A DNA stretch of 64,000 nt from Lindgomyces ingoldianus (taxonomy: Eukaryota > Ascomycota > Dothideomycetes > Pleosporales > Lindgomycetaceae), in assembly GCF_010093535.1 (NCBI RefSeq), contig NW_022985174.1, positions 817,564 to 881,563 of the forward strand. The letters are read 5' to 3'. This document shows, piece after piece, positions 23,216 through 36,235 of the stretch; positions within the stretch are counted from its first letter, which is position 1, and every line of letters starts with the position of its first letter. The notes under the pieces were generated by a model. That model was given only the letters and a program-made list of their open reading frames with translations. It was not told where the DNA came from and did not search any database. Both the position numbers and the translations under genes were made by a program.

Positions 23216-25606
23216 GAGATGGCCCGGAATTTTGGGCCGGGTTGGTTAGCGGTTGTTATTGGGGCAAGAGGGGTGAAGAGGCGAAGACCTGCATCCAAAC
23301 ATAGCCTTTTAGTCATCTCTTCAACCTTATCGTACCTACTGAATGCCAGACCATGCGTCCGGACTACTGCATAGCCCATTGTTGGAGCTAAACTAGCTAG
23401 AGGGAGGCTATGACCGCTGTTGTGCTTTCAGAGCTGTTTCCAGTGCCTAACTTTGTCCTTCATCTGAATCTAAGGAGGTTGATCGTTTGGGGTGAAGGAG
23501 ACCCGGGTATCTCAATGCTGAGGGGTGTATTGATCTAACCAGTCGAGTCGACTTCATCATAGCGTGTTGCAGCCAACCGGGGCAGTGGAAACTAGTCGAA
23601 TTAATGCTATAGGAATTAGTTGTCTACTATACCATCCCGAGAGGGTACTAAATTAATTAAAGGGGGTGGGAAATCGCTATGTGGATTTCTCGATCTGGGG
23701 GTAGGATGTGGCAACAACAAACAGGTGCTAATTTTTTTCGGGGACTGGAGATGCAAGTAGAAATTGCCGGGCGGGGTAAAGATGAGCCGAGGAATGGGTT
23801 GAAAGAATTCCAGGTTTGTTGTGGAGTACGTTTACGCATGGTGTGGTTCGTCGCTCAGTTGGTAAGGTCATCTCCTTTTGCAAGTTTCTTTAGCCACATT
23901 CAACGGCTTGCGACACGCTATCACAGCTCAACTTGTGATAAATGAATCCACCGAAAACTGGCTGAATTTTTAAATATGTTTGTGAACTAATTATGCGTGA
24001 CGCGGTGAAGGTAATGACGTAGTCCGAAAGCGTCGGAATGATGAGCAGCGATATGAAAGCGGCAGAGATGTCGATAATTCCGAGGAGAGTTCCAGAGACT
24101 CGGGTGAACACTACCAAAGCCAAAAGCATAGTATAGAAGTTGGGTCAAGGGAGAACTTCTAGAAAGAAATCGAAGAGCTAGATCTGGTAGAAGACAGTCT
24201 TTCTTGGTGTTGATTGTGCAGCTTTTGGCAAACATGACCACAATACTCTTCATTCATAGCAAGCTGGACAAATTAGCGCTTCAAATTCAGTGCGTACAGG
24301 AAGACTCCCAATTTCTATCGACTTGGACAGGTTGAACGTCTGTCAGTCCGCATAAGAAACTTAGTGCTGTTAATATGGTTTGCTTGAAAGTATTCACTAT
24401 TCTCCGATAAACTTCCAGCTATCCACATCCTTCTCTCAAGGGATTTTGGAAGGACAAATAGTACGGGGACCCGAGCAGGTATCACCACCAAAAATCCTTA
24501 CAATGCGTCTGGGCCCGAGCCGATAGTAGTTTCAACCACTATTCGAAGCACAATTAGATTCTGCGTCCAATGCCTATTCTCAAATACTTCCTTTAGGTGA
24601 TTGGTGGTTATTTATCATGTGGAAAGGGTGGCACCCCCTTTGTCTTTATAAAGTCCGGTAATTTTGCCTCTGCGATGGATTTACTAGCAGACTAGAAAAT
24701 CAGCTAATCCGTTGCGCAGGAGACGAATGGTAGCTATTCACGTCCATACATTGGCAGCTACGAAGGCGCCATTTCCATGTTGGGATGAGTCGACGCATGG
24801 GAAAGAAAGCTGAGATTTTCGTATGGTAATAAATTTACTACAGCGTCGCACCACCACTACATATGGTTTCCCTGATCTAGAAACACTCCGTGAGTAATAA
24901 AATCTAGAAAAAGCCCGAAGACTGGATAAATCTTATCATGGTGAATCGCGCATTAGTGCTACCCTCGGCATACGAGCTCTGGAAGCTCGAATAATCGACC
25001 CGCTCGGTATTTTATGCGTGTAACATAATGGAGCCTATTGTTGATAAAGAAATAGTGTGCTGGAGGATAAGAAGGGCGAGATCAGTTCGCAGTTCCTTGG
25101 AGAGTTCGTCAGAATATCTCTTCCTCAATATCAAATGAACATACTAGCCCTTGTAACCTAGTCATAACCCGGAGTTATCCTACTTAACGATGGGGGACAA
25201 GTGACAAGTAACTGATAAGGGAACTCTAGCTAACAGCTCTTTCTCCATATCTACGGGCTCTTCATCTCGGTATGTCTTGCCTGGTATTGGAGAAACCCAG
25301 CAACTCGAACATTCGCCAACGCACATCTGCGCTCTCCATCTTGAAGGGTGGGATATTGACCCTATTGGTTCATACGCAGAAGCTGCTGTGGCTAAGTGGC
25401 TCTGTGGCGATGGCTGAGTGGCTGGTGCTTCACCGGTTTTGCCTGACACTGGAGCGATCGCACATTTGTGCTCTCGCCCATCTGGGGCCCAGCCTGATTA
25501 ATCATAATATGTGGTTATCCGCGGCTGGTAATAAAATTCTCTCTTACACCTGGGAGCAATCGTTTGGCTCGTCGTGAATGTACTGGCTACATAAAGATCA
25601 GACACA
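23216..25606. other. Gene-poor 2.4 kb, possible membrane-protein remnant
   Basis: At 23890-24253 on the minus strand two overlapping frames encode hydrophobic segments ('SGTLLGIIDISAAFISLLIIPTLSD'-like string, in pieces), which could be the worn end of a transporter, but frames do not join with proper splice sites. A short tRNA-like D-arm string near 23850 was examined and not accepted. Nothing else is supported; 25500-25606 precedes the next gene. Confidence 0.3.
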
Positions 25607-28600
25607 ATGGCAAACCAACAGACCGATCACCATTACCCGAGCACTAGTGGCCGTCGAGTATCGTTCGCTCTGTCTTCCTACCACGTGCCACCACCGTATC
25701 CGCCTCAACAGCGTTCAGCGTCTTCAGTCTCCATAAACTCAGGCGCAAAGAGCGTCTTTTCAATCGAGTCGAGCGACTCTGGCTACCAATCCAGCTATTG
25801 TCCCTTCCAAAATGATCCCGTTATTGACTCCACGCGTCAGTCGTCCGCACATGAATGCCAGGCACCGCCCAAGTTTGTCTCCTCGAACAACTCCGGCTAT
25901 CGTTCAGGGAGTAATAGCATACCCATACCCATATCCATGCGAGAACTTAGTACGAGGGAAGAAGATGCTGCGTGGAACTTCATAGAACATGCGAGACGCT
26001 GCGCTTTTTGTAGAGATCCATATGAAGTCTACTGGTATCATGAGCAACTCTGTACGACCGGTAGTGAACTGGCACAGGAAGTCGCCAAAGTCATATTCAT
26101 AAGAGATGAGGAGGTGTGGAGTAAGGTCGACTACCGTCAAGTCAGTCTTGGGATTCAGTTTGAACCTCTACGATGGTTGCTGAAATCCATCGAGCAAAGC
26201 TGTTGGCGTAGGGGGGTGTCATTTGTCTCGCTAGATACCGTCCCTCGCTCCTCTGCAGTAGTCCAAAACCCTGATATCTATAACCACATTGGCCGGCCTT
26301 TAACTCGCCGACGGCAGCCATCCTCTAGAGGCAAATCCAGTATATATACCGAAAATGGCTATGAAGGGGGAAACGATGAGCCGGCCACCAAGTCTGACCG
26401 AAAAGTTCGCAAGATGGACCAAGCGCATCGGCACCACGTCGAAGAAAAGTACGCAACCGAACCCGTTGAAAAGTGGCCATCTTCTCAACAATGCCCGCCT
26501 GCACCAAAATCCCCTGGCGAAGGGAAGAGTTCGGCTGCTATTTCCAAGGAGGTACGTCAGTCGCGGTACACGTACTTGTATGTCTCAAGTTTTCGCGCCG
26601 CAAAGCTCTTTTTAGAGGCCTTCAGCAGATAAAGACAACTAAGGCATGCTAGGGTGTTAACCCCCCCTTCCTTTATATGAGGCACTTGCTAATGTGTACC
26701 TTTACGTTCGTAGGGCCCTCGTTTCAAGGAATCTAGGTGGCACAGAAATGTGCCCCTCCGTCCACAAGCAAGGGAAGATTCAAGGCCAGTGGACATTGAT
26801 AGTTCACCGATCCAAGCTAAGCGACGGCCATGTGTGAAGCATCGTGAACCACAATTCATCAATGAAGAACATGACGACAATTCTAATGACTCTCCCATTG
26901 AACGCATGGGGAAGAGATGGGTACGAATAAAGCCCTCCTTTAACCAGTCCCAAGCAAGTCCCCCCCCGCAAGAACGGACTGAAGGGACAGAAAAGAAACC
27001 TGAGAATTCCCCGAGACTATCAAAAGACCTAGATAGTAGAGGTTATATGGTAAATCGTACAGGCGCCGAGCAAAATGAAGACTGCCAGACCGAGGATTTA
27101 AGCGACAAAGATCGAATGGGAATGCCAAGCGAACGCACTGAGAGACTCCTCAGTACAGCATTAGTTCAAATTAAGGAGCTCCTTGTCTGCGAGCTTGTGG
27201 ATTATGCATTCGAAGCTACGGATGGTCTGGGGGGCTCTAATCCGTCTGAGAAACGACAGAGAGAGTCTTCGTCATCCTCATCTTCCCAAGCATCGGATCA
27301 CCCACCACAAAGGAAGCGAGCACGCGGAGGTGGGAGAGATCCTGGAGATGGCGGAGATGACTCAGGCGATGATGGTGATAATAATGATCGGCCACCGAAG
27401 AAAAACGGAAAAAAATCGCCATTTGGGGTTCCCCACCGGCGCTTAAAGTGCCCTTTTTTTCAGAGACAGCCCGAGAAGTTCGCTCGAGCAGCGTGCAGAG
27501 GCGCAGGTTTTGCGGATATGGCAAAGCTTAAAGACCACATTAAAAGGGTGCACACGCAACCTCTTCGTTGTTTACGATGCTGGAAAGAAATGGAGTCTGA
27601 AGATGCATACACAGCGCATCAGCAGGCAGACACGTACTGCAACAAGCGGCCAGAACCCCCTGATGACCGTATTCGACCACAGATGCTGAACAAACTCGAC
27701 TTCAAGAAGGCACCATATGCACATGCAAAAACTACGGAAGAGAAATGGAAAATTCTTTACAGGCTCTTATTCCCGAATGATGGAGAGGTCCCTTCTCCCT
27801 ATGATCAGCATGCTTTCACTCCGAGGCTCGAACGGGTTCTATTCGAAGTTCTTGAAGAAGAATTGACTAGGGAACTTGCGCCAGCACTGGAGCCGATCCT
27901 GAATCGAATTAAACAACGAATACCGTCGATCATCCAAAACTGCAAGCTAAGACTCCTAAACACGGCTTCGGAGAGCGATACCACCTACTCCCCTAGCAGT
28001 CTTGCCACTTTCACTACGATAGACTCAGAGCAAAGGGGCCCGTGCACTCAATCTAAGCAGACAAGTGGAACTATATCTCCTTTTTCAGGAAGCTATGCAG
28101 CTAATGCAGGCAATGGTCCTCTTAGAGAGAAAGGCAGGGGAACACAACACGGCCATTCCTCGCCCTCCAGATCTAGCACAGACGGCTTTCAAGATTCTCA
28201 TCATGAGTCGTCACCAGAGAGCATTTTCGACTCTCAAGTCACGCCCCCGGATCTTGTCAGTGGTCCTAGTGACTTCAATGCCCTGAACGCTACCTGCCCT
28301 GGATACCCTCAAATCCGTAATGATTACCAATATTATTTCCCTACTTGCCTTCCAAACGAACAGATTGGAAATCTCACTCCAAGTACCACACAAGAAGTCA
28401 CAATAAATCAATCTTCAACCTCCAAAGGAAAGCAACCCCAATGGAACTCCTTTCCAATTTTGGGCTCGAGCAACGCCTCAGGTGACACCAACGTCTTTCA
28501 TGAGGAGCCTAAGCGAACGGCTTCGAGAGACTGCGATACGCCCAGTAAATTCAACAATCCCCAGCCAGTGTCAGATTGCGACTATGTTCCTAATGGCTTC

Positions 28601-28636
28601 GATTTCGACCTTGAGCAATTCTTTAACAACTTTTAA
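25607..28636 (+). CDS. Large fungal C2H2-type zinc-finger protein, 2 exons, 955 aa
   Basis: Exon 1 is 25607-26551 and exon 2 is 26714-28636; the intron at 26552-26713 (162 bp) keeps phase. The N-terminal half is disordered and Ser/Pro-rich. One patch near residues 120-215 ('AAWNFIEHARRCAFCRDPYEVYWYHEQLC') has paired Cys and His residues and looks folded. The C-terminal half has an acidic/Ser run and then a nuclear-localisation-like 'PPQRKRARGGG'. The family core follows, with 'RRLKCPFFQRQPEKF', 'ACRGAGFADMAKLKDHIKRVH' and 'CLRCWKEM', then an acidic tail. This core is common in lineage-expanded fungal proteins of unknown role, probably nuclear. The stop is natural. Function is unassigned. Confidence 0.8.
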
Positions 28637-30206
28637 AACGCAGGTGTACATAAATGTATTATATTAATGCCTCTTACATCGCTTAGGTCGGTATTTCCTG
28701 ACATGTGACACCAGATACTTCTCCAGATCGCGGACTTCATAATAACCATTGCCTCATTGCTGTGATATAACTGCTTGACACCGCCAATACATGCGAAAGT
28801 GATCTCACTTCTTAATGCATCTGTGTCATGCTAATTAATCCGGCTGAATCCATGATTTCGAGCTTCACTGAAGCCCTCTACGGCCATTATTCCTGGCCGT
28901 CAGTACACCTAACATTGTTCGAAATCAGCAGGTGGAGCACCTGCATATTTTCAGGTGCCTTCAGATCGTGCTTGAGGCTTTAAGCTAAGCTAATCGATAT
29001 AAAAACAATCCTTAACTAGATAACGTAGTAGAGAAAGGACCGTCGGTCTACTGTACCGTTATAGTTCTCGCGTGCTAGAATGCTGAGGTAAAGCTAACAT
29101 GTAAGCTCCTTTAAGTTTAGAAGGGCAGATTTGACAAGGGCTACACAAACTGCTCTATTCAGCAAGCCCAACGCTCACACCACGCCCGCAGGACCCGAGT
29201 ATCTACAGGTGCGCCCGTCGAACCAGAACACTGGACGGAGTCGTAACGGAGCTCTGGCATTTCATCTAGATCGACGAGTTCGGGACGAGCAGCGAAAGAC
29301 GTGCGATGGCGAAGATATCGATAGCAATGAAAGGAGAACGAGACAACCGCTAGTTAGCATAGAAACCCTGTTCTGGTTCCGATATTGCGTGCATATGGTA
29401 TATTAGTTGAAATTTGAAAGGGCTACCCCGAAGTCCAATCCTTCGAACTAGTGACAGGAAAACGTGATGGGATAATTTCGCGTTGTGACTATCCCTTAGT
29501 AAGTGAACATCGCCGAGTGTCCAGATCCTAGCGAGAAGCATGACCGACCTCATGGACTGATAAATAATCCAGAAAGTCCTTTGGGCCTGGCTTCTCATAG
29601 AGAAGTTCCCCAATGGGTAAAGTACAAAGACTCCAAGAATATTGGGAATTGAGGCCGTTACGGGAATGGGTCCGACATATTGATTTGTCTCGTCACTTCT
29701 GCCATGCTTCGAGTCCCTTGCATAGCATCGCATAAGCGACCTCGGGAAGTACGGTGGTTGCAGCCGTCAACGCGATCGCTAGGGATAGATGCAGCGGGAT
29801 AGAAAGACACGTTCCGGGGGAACGGGCAATTTGAATTCAGCATCGTTTCCCAGCGGAGTTTGTGGTGCGTTTTGGTCTTCTTGGTTGTCGGATTCGGCGA
29901 GGATTCCGAGGAGGCGGCGTGCTTGTTCAGGAAAGCGTGAATCGCGGGCACTAACATCCATTTGTGCGTTGCGAGTTGTCGCAAATCTACTGATGGGCCA
30001 TGAACCTCGGACGACTTTATTGGCAATCAGGAGATGTTCTTTGAGTTGGGTGCCAGGTACAGAAAGTTCCGCTGGACCTATCCTTGTTCCGTTTAACCGG
30101 GGCCGGGACACGAATCTTCAGGCCTTGCAAAAAAGATCTTTATGACTTCGAGACTCCGGGCTCAAGGCCAGCTTCTTAACTCATCTGGGCATTTGGACTT
30201 TTCACC
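28637..30206. other. Intergenic region upstream of the fusion enzyme
   Basis: On the minus strand 29779-30111 has a 110-codon open stretch ('KVVRGSWPISRFATTRNAQMD') and 29350-29733 another, in different frames, neither with a convincing ATG, splice joint or family. They could be parts of one decayed gene divergent from the fusion gene. 28640-29400 shows nothing recognisable. The last 90 bp before 30207 hold the promoter of the plus-strand gene. Confidence 0.3.
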
Positions 30207-32868
30207 ATGGAGGCAATTCTTGAAGACTTAATCGCGTCGTTGAGGACTGTCTCAAAACAACTCCAAACTGATGCCAAACCCCTCCTCCAAGAATCCCTCC
30301 ATGATACAGACAAGCTACCTGATTTCCGAACCTCTGCGCTTGCATCGGAAGCAGTTGATCTATTATCGGAACTACGCCTACTTCTAGAACCCGGTCACGC
30401 AGTGCTCGCAGACCATTTCTTAGGTAAGCATTGAGTTTCCCTTTCTATTATCACGTGATACTCACCATCCAGGCTACACCAACACCAAATGCTTGGTAGC
30501 TGCCGTTGATCTCAACATCCCAGACGCCCTGCGTTCTGGACCGAAGACTCTCTTTGCTCTCGCAGAAGTTAGTAATTCGCGACATGACCGCCTCGGTCAA
30601 GTGCTCCGGACTCTGACCAATAATGGCATTTTTACCTATGATATATCAACCAAGACCTATTCCAATAACCATGTCTCAACACTGCTCCAATCGGACCATT
30701 GGTCTCAATGGCGAAATTTGGTCGAACTGTATGGAAATGAATTCTACGACATGGCGCGTGGGATTCCTGAATCCATTGGAGCCGGCGTAGTACGAACACC
30801 TGCGCAGATCAACTACGATACTGATGAGAGCATGTTCGACTACTTCACCGAAAAAGGCTGGATTGAAAAATTCCAGAAGACACTGAGCGCTGGAGCAACA
30901 GCCCAAGTCCCTGGAATCCTCGAGGACTATCCCTGGCACGTAGTTGCAGATGCGTCGATCCTAGATGTCGGAGGTGGGACCGGAGGCTTCATCGCATCTC
31001 TATTGGGAAAGTTCAAGAATATGAAGGGTGCAATTCTGGACCTTCCGGAAGTGATCCAGCAAGCCAAGAGCAATTTCCACAGCACCGATGGCCAGTATGC
31101 TAAAGTCCAAGATCAAATCCCGGAGGAAAACCTCATCGCTGGAGATTTCTTTGTCGAGGTTCCTAGCTCCGAGGTGTACGTTATGAAGTGGTGTCTGCAT
31201 GACTGGGATGACGAAAAGGCAACTATAGTCTTGAAGAATATCAGACGAGCGATTAAAAAGGGAAACCGAAGCCGCCTAGTGATTTTGGAATCTGTGTTGA
31301 AGAGTGGTGATGTAGGGCGACTCTCCCGGTACGCTGATTTGAACATGATGGTAGCAGTTGGCAGCAAAGAAAGAGACGAAGAGGAGTGGAGGGCATTAGC
31401 AGCGGCGAGTGGGTGGCAGATAAGAATGATTTACGATCTTCGAAATGCGTGGCCATCCGCCATTGAATTCTTTCCAGTTTGGGAGGATCCGACAGTCGTG
31501 GCGAAAGAATCAATTCCGGAACATTCAGTGTCATTGGCTAACGGAGACCAAGCCGTGGAACGGCCCCTTTTGTTGAATGGAGTTGATGCCGTTAAACCAA
31601 CAGCAGCCGATGTCAAGGAGAAAGAGACAAGTGCAGAATTGATTCCCACGGAAAGCCATGTTAACGAGACCGCTCAAGAGGAGCCTGCACCACTGCGTTC
31701 GGAAGTGCAACTTCAAGGAGAGCCATCCCAGCCACAGACACCGGCCCAAGAACCAGCATCAAAAGGATTAGCATCGGCAGAGCCAGCCCCTCTCGTCAAC
31801 GGTATTAGTACCTCGCCGAGTCAGACCACAGCGCAGATGCGATTCCTCGAACCTTGGGACCCATCACGCGGCAACCCATACATTCGGACCAACCCTTGTC
31901 AGGGCTACGACCACATGAACTTCAAATGGCAGGAGCATTCGGTGCCTATCACCAATGCTAGGCCGAAAATGAACGACTTCAATCTTGACATTCATGGCTT
32001 CACTTACGCTAAAGACGAAATCTCTCCTGATTTGATCGACGCTCTTCGCCAAAACCAGCGCGATACCGTGAAACAGCTTTATTATCCGCAAGTTACAGAG
32101 CTCGCCATGAAGCTGACGGGGGGCAAGCGGGTAATTGTCTTTGATCATACCCATCGAAAGCGAGGGCCGGAACCCGAAAATATGCAAAATGGCAACATAG
32201 CAGAGCAGCCGGCTACAATGGTACGTCTTTCCCTTAATTCCAACTTATATAACTGCAACACGTTCCGGAAACTTATCAGACTATAGGTACACTGTGATCA
32301 ATTCGAGGAAGCTGCTATAAGACGTTTACGAGAGAATCTTCATCCGTGGGAAGACGTGGATACCGTCCTCAGGGGCCGGGTGCAAATGATCAAGTGAGAC
32401 TGCCTTCTATCGCTCGTTGCACAACTCCTAATCTCTACTAGTATCTGGCGTCCCCTGGCCGCTCCAGTTCAAGACTGGCCTCTTGCAACTATGGATTACC
32501 AAAGCGTAGAACCAGACGCTATTCAACCTTGTGATCTTCTTAGAGAAACCTTTGAGAAGCGAGGGCAAACTGCAACCTTCAAGCATTCAGAGGACCAAAA
32601 GTGGTATTACCTGGACAAACAAACTACGGACGAAGTTACTGCTATCAAGATTTGGGATAATCTAGATGGCGTGAGTAGAAGTATGATTGCTATCCACTTT
32701 CGGATTTAATAGAGCTAACGGATGCTAGTTTGTGCACATGCTCCATTCAAGAATCCTGCAGCACCAAAGGATATAGTACTCAGTGAGAGCATCGAAGTGA
32801 GATGTTTGGTGTTGGATGAGCCAGAGAGCAAGTGGTTCTCAGACTGCCCTTGCTGCAAATCTCCGTGA
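30207..32868 (+). CDS. Fusion of an O-methyltransferase with an AsaB/CmcJ-like hydroxylase-desaturase domain, 814 aa
   Basis: Residues about 1-410 are a SAM-dependent O-methyltransferase of the fungal AflS/OMT type. A dimerisation/helix domain is followed by the SAM loop 'ILDVGGGTGGF' (about 234-244) and 'LHDWDDEKA' with the likely catalytic H315. Residues about 415-525 are a low-complexity linker rich in Pro, Glu and Ala. Residues about 530-814 match the AsaB / CmcJ / gibberellin GA4-desaturase-like family. Signs are 'FNLDIHGFTY', 'VIVFDHTHRKRG', 'VHCDQFEEAAIRRLRENLHP', 'MINIWRPL..PVQDWPLA' and 'AIKIWDNLDGV'. Exons: 30207-30423, 30473-32220, 32287-32393, 32442-32674 and 32729-32868. The linker lies inside exon 2, so the fusion is in one continuous frame. 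The last donor (GTAGAA) is non-ideal. A secondary-metabolite tailoring role is inferred; the substrate is unknown. Confidence 0.85.
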
Positions 32869-35800
32869 ACGATGAAGGGGATGGAGATATGAGTAATTTT
32901 TTTAATGTGGGATTTGTATATACCTTCTTGTGCACAACCTAACCCAAAGCTGTTTGGTAGTTTGAATGTTTCCTGAGGATGGGTATTAAGAATGCTGCGG
33001 TCTCAAACTTACTATTATATTTACCAGCATACTTCTAGTTACAGAACCACTATCATAGTGAAATACCCCGAATGCTGAACCAGGAGAAGGTCTATGCAAC
33101 CACAGTCGTACAGGGAAGCCATTATAACAGCTTACCAGCCACGGATCATATCCCAAACAGAGCCCGCGGTGGTGACCGAAGTTTTTCATCAAGTCAATAG
33201 GCGCCGAATCGAGCTACTATGCACAGTACTACAGTTCGCATATATCCCGTCATTCCCATTATTGAGATAGGATTTGACATTTAGTCTAGTGGCTTACTGA
33301 GCTCCCAAATTATACGGACTCAGGTCATGTTCTGTCAGCTTTTTACAAGATGTCCTCTCTGCACAGCTGTCGGTTTCTAGGCCTATGGGGATTTTGCGCT
33401 CTCTTAAGTTCTGTTTAGTCAGAAGTAAGCTACCTTTGGATACTGATTGTAGGGGGCTGCTTTGCAAGACTGCGTTATTAGGTGGCTATTTATCTTTAGG
33501 ACTACCTAGTCGCTTCCATTTTCTGGTGTCATATAGGTCTTGGCATTTGATAGAGGGCGAAGTGCACCCTTCGTTAGCAGAAATAAGGTGGGAATATTGA
33601 AGGGGCTCTAGAAAGGGAGCAGGGGAAGATGGCGTGTTAGGAGCTTATTCTTGGTCGCTATAATGCACCCCCTCGGACAAGAGAGGAGTTTTAGTCTTGT
33701 GTATGGCCTAAGAAGTTTTCTCATAATGTAATGGTAAGTTTCAAACCCACTCTCTATAATCCAATCTAGCCGAAATCCTTACTCGTGCTCCAAACCGCAC
33801 GCACACGCGAACGCTCCACTCCAATGTGTTCCAGGCCGAGCCGGAGTAGCGGTAGAAATGGCGTTAAGGCTTTGATTTCAGAGGTTTCGAATTGATTGTT
33901 TGAATGAATTCGATACTTCTTGTAGAATCGGAGCCAGCCTTCTAAGATATCCCTTCGGTGGCGAACGCCTTGATGGAATTAGTAGCTCCCCTAACTCTTT
34001 CGTCGAGAGCAATCATGTGATTTCCGTGATGCTGTGACATAAAGACTGGCGAGACACTACTACAAGCGTCATATCTGAGCTTACACGGATACGAAACCTA
34101 TCCAAGACCACTCCACTATAGCTCCGATATCACATCTCTGTCTTCGGGTTACTTGACGTGAGTTTCTGATTAATTCAACATATTGTATCCTCTGGGTAAA
34201 GTTTTGGGACAATTCTTTTTTGCATCTCGCATCAATCAGTCCACTACTGTAGAATATCAATATTTGAAAAGTTGCTGACAACCGGCTCCGCAACAGCGCC
34301 TTGATAGTTGGGCATGACCGCCTCGGCATTTAATCTGCCTCATTTTGAAATTCAGTTCTCTTGATAGACTGTCATTATCAAGTAGTCGTGCGGGGATCAC
34401 TCCAAAGGAGCGGTGAAAATCCGGGAAGCGAATTAGGCTCCAACTTTCTTCACGGTACTAAGTTACCCATCGCTTTGCTTGATGTGTCCCCGATATTTCC
34501 TGTCGCCAGCCAAGGAGGCAGGTATCTCCAGGGGAATGATATGAGGAGTTACGGTAGAGGTCGGAGGGATTCATTGGGGAAACAGGGGTCTCGTTGTTGC
34601 GATATCCCGAAGTCGGTTTCGGGGTAACGGCTGCCTGGAACCGGCACTGTGTGCTTACGACGACGTCGATAACAGACTTCTCAACGATAATTCGACCCTA
34701 GGTAGTTTGTTGGAAAAGTAAAAAAGAAATTTTTGAGATGGCTTATAAGGAGCATGGTGAGGACGAGGGGTAGTTAAGCACGAACCAGACGTCTGTGCGC
34801 TTAAGTTGTTAATTAAATTGTTATGATTCATGAATCTTGATATGCACTGGGTCTCCCGTCACACCTCTCGACACATTAGCGTTGCCATCGCACAGTCTGC
34901 ACCCATAGATTTCTTATTTTACGATCCAATGCCTTGAAGCAGAGGTCCGCTACGCAGAGGCCATGGACGAACGTGCCTGCCGTCCTTTTCCTGGGTGTGA
35001 AGAGGTGCATCATCATGAAAGTCCGTGCCAACTCTTGAGCAGATGCCCTCATCAACTCGGTGATTTCTGCTCTCCCACATACCTGTAAACCCAGCCTCTG
35101 CAACTAGTATGCCCTGCTCCTCCCATTGAACCTCGACTTTTATCTATCTGTCAATTTTTTATTCGTGAGCTTTTTTTTCGTGCCGTCGCTTGCGCTCCTC
35201 TCTACCAACCCTCACAAGGTACTCTCGAACGCGCCACGATGTCCATATTTGGGTGTGAAACATCCAAGAGCGTCGCTACGCCGGGTCCCTTGGAGTAATT
35301 ATCTAGCAAATCAGTGGGCGGCAAGACAACCCAAGGTCATCATACTGGAAGCGAACGAGATGTGATGCCTTAGCCACCGACTTCGAAGCTGAACAAGGCT
35401 GAAATATCCAGAAGGAAATCTAGTCCAATTTCTCGAAACTAAGCCAAAGGGCAAGAAACATACGTCTAGGCACTGCAAACGAAGGTCCTGAAGTGCAGAT
35501 GGCGTTCTAGACATGATCGGACGTGCTCAATCAGCATAGCTCACTAATGACGACACTCCTGCAATACTCTTACCCAAGACAATATGCCCTCTAGTTGGTC
35601 GGCGACACTCCGAGGTTTTGTGTTAGGTTAAAGCTTTGCCTTGCGAAACTACCTACGCAGCACCGTTTTCAGTAATTTCTACCCATAGTCTGCGATTTCC
35701 TACAAGCTTACTCATTCTGTTATCTATGGACCCCTCACCGAAGGATTCGCCTACCTTACTGCAAGACTTCATTTCACATGACTTCTACAAATATATGATC

Positions 35801-36235
35801 CCCCGGTGGCAAACGCTCCCGATAGGACTGCTTGTTCACCATCTTACTCTGTGAACGAGAGTACTGCCGTCATAGAAGTAGATGAATTTCCCATGATCCG
35901 AGCCAATAAGAGTTTCTAGATCTTAGTTAGTGTTTTGGAACGTTGGAATATTAATTTCTGTCGTATATACAACGTCGGCTAAATACCGTCGCAGCTCACA
36001 CTTCCTCTTCAGAAACGCAGACAGAATTGGCACATGGTCGACCATCGCAAATGGCTGCGTCTTAATTCCAAGTTGCCGAGATCGTTTCGGCATTTCGAAA
36101 TTCCTTACGCCATGCATATGTGGAGGCCTGGGGTACATTATCGCCTTCCCCCTCCGTATCTCTCTCGATTATCGCTGTCTGGCCTCGGTTTTCTTGGTTC
36201 CATCAAGAACTGTGCGTTCCCAATAGTACCCAAGG
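32869..36235. other. Gene-poor 3.4 kb
   Basis: Several short frames occur, including a 75-codon minus-strand stretch at 34876-35103 ('EITELMRASAQELARTFMMMHLF') without an ATG. It could be the end of a lost regulator, but I cannot place it. No RNA gene, transposon end or repeat was recognised. The interval is of ordinary composition and ends with the short promoter of the second LPMO. Confidence 0.3.

Noticed and set aside
23840..23930. tRNA-like string GCTCAGTTGGTAAGG
   Set aside because: No matching acceptor stem, anticodon stem or GGTTCGA-type T-arm could be folded around it.
25180..25577. Overlapping frames on both strands upstream of the zinc-finger gene
   Set aside because: Neither has an ATG in good context, a domain or a consistent splice extension.
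34876..35103. 75-codon minus-strand frame as a regulator fragment
   Set aside because: No ATG, no splice partner and no diagnostic motif.
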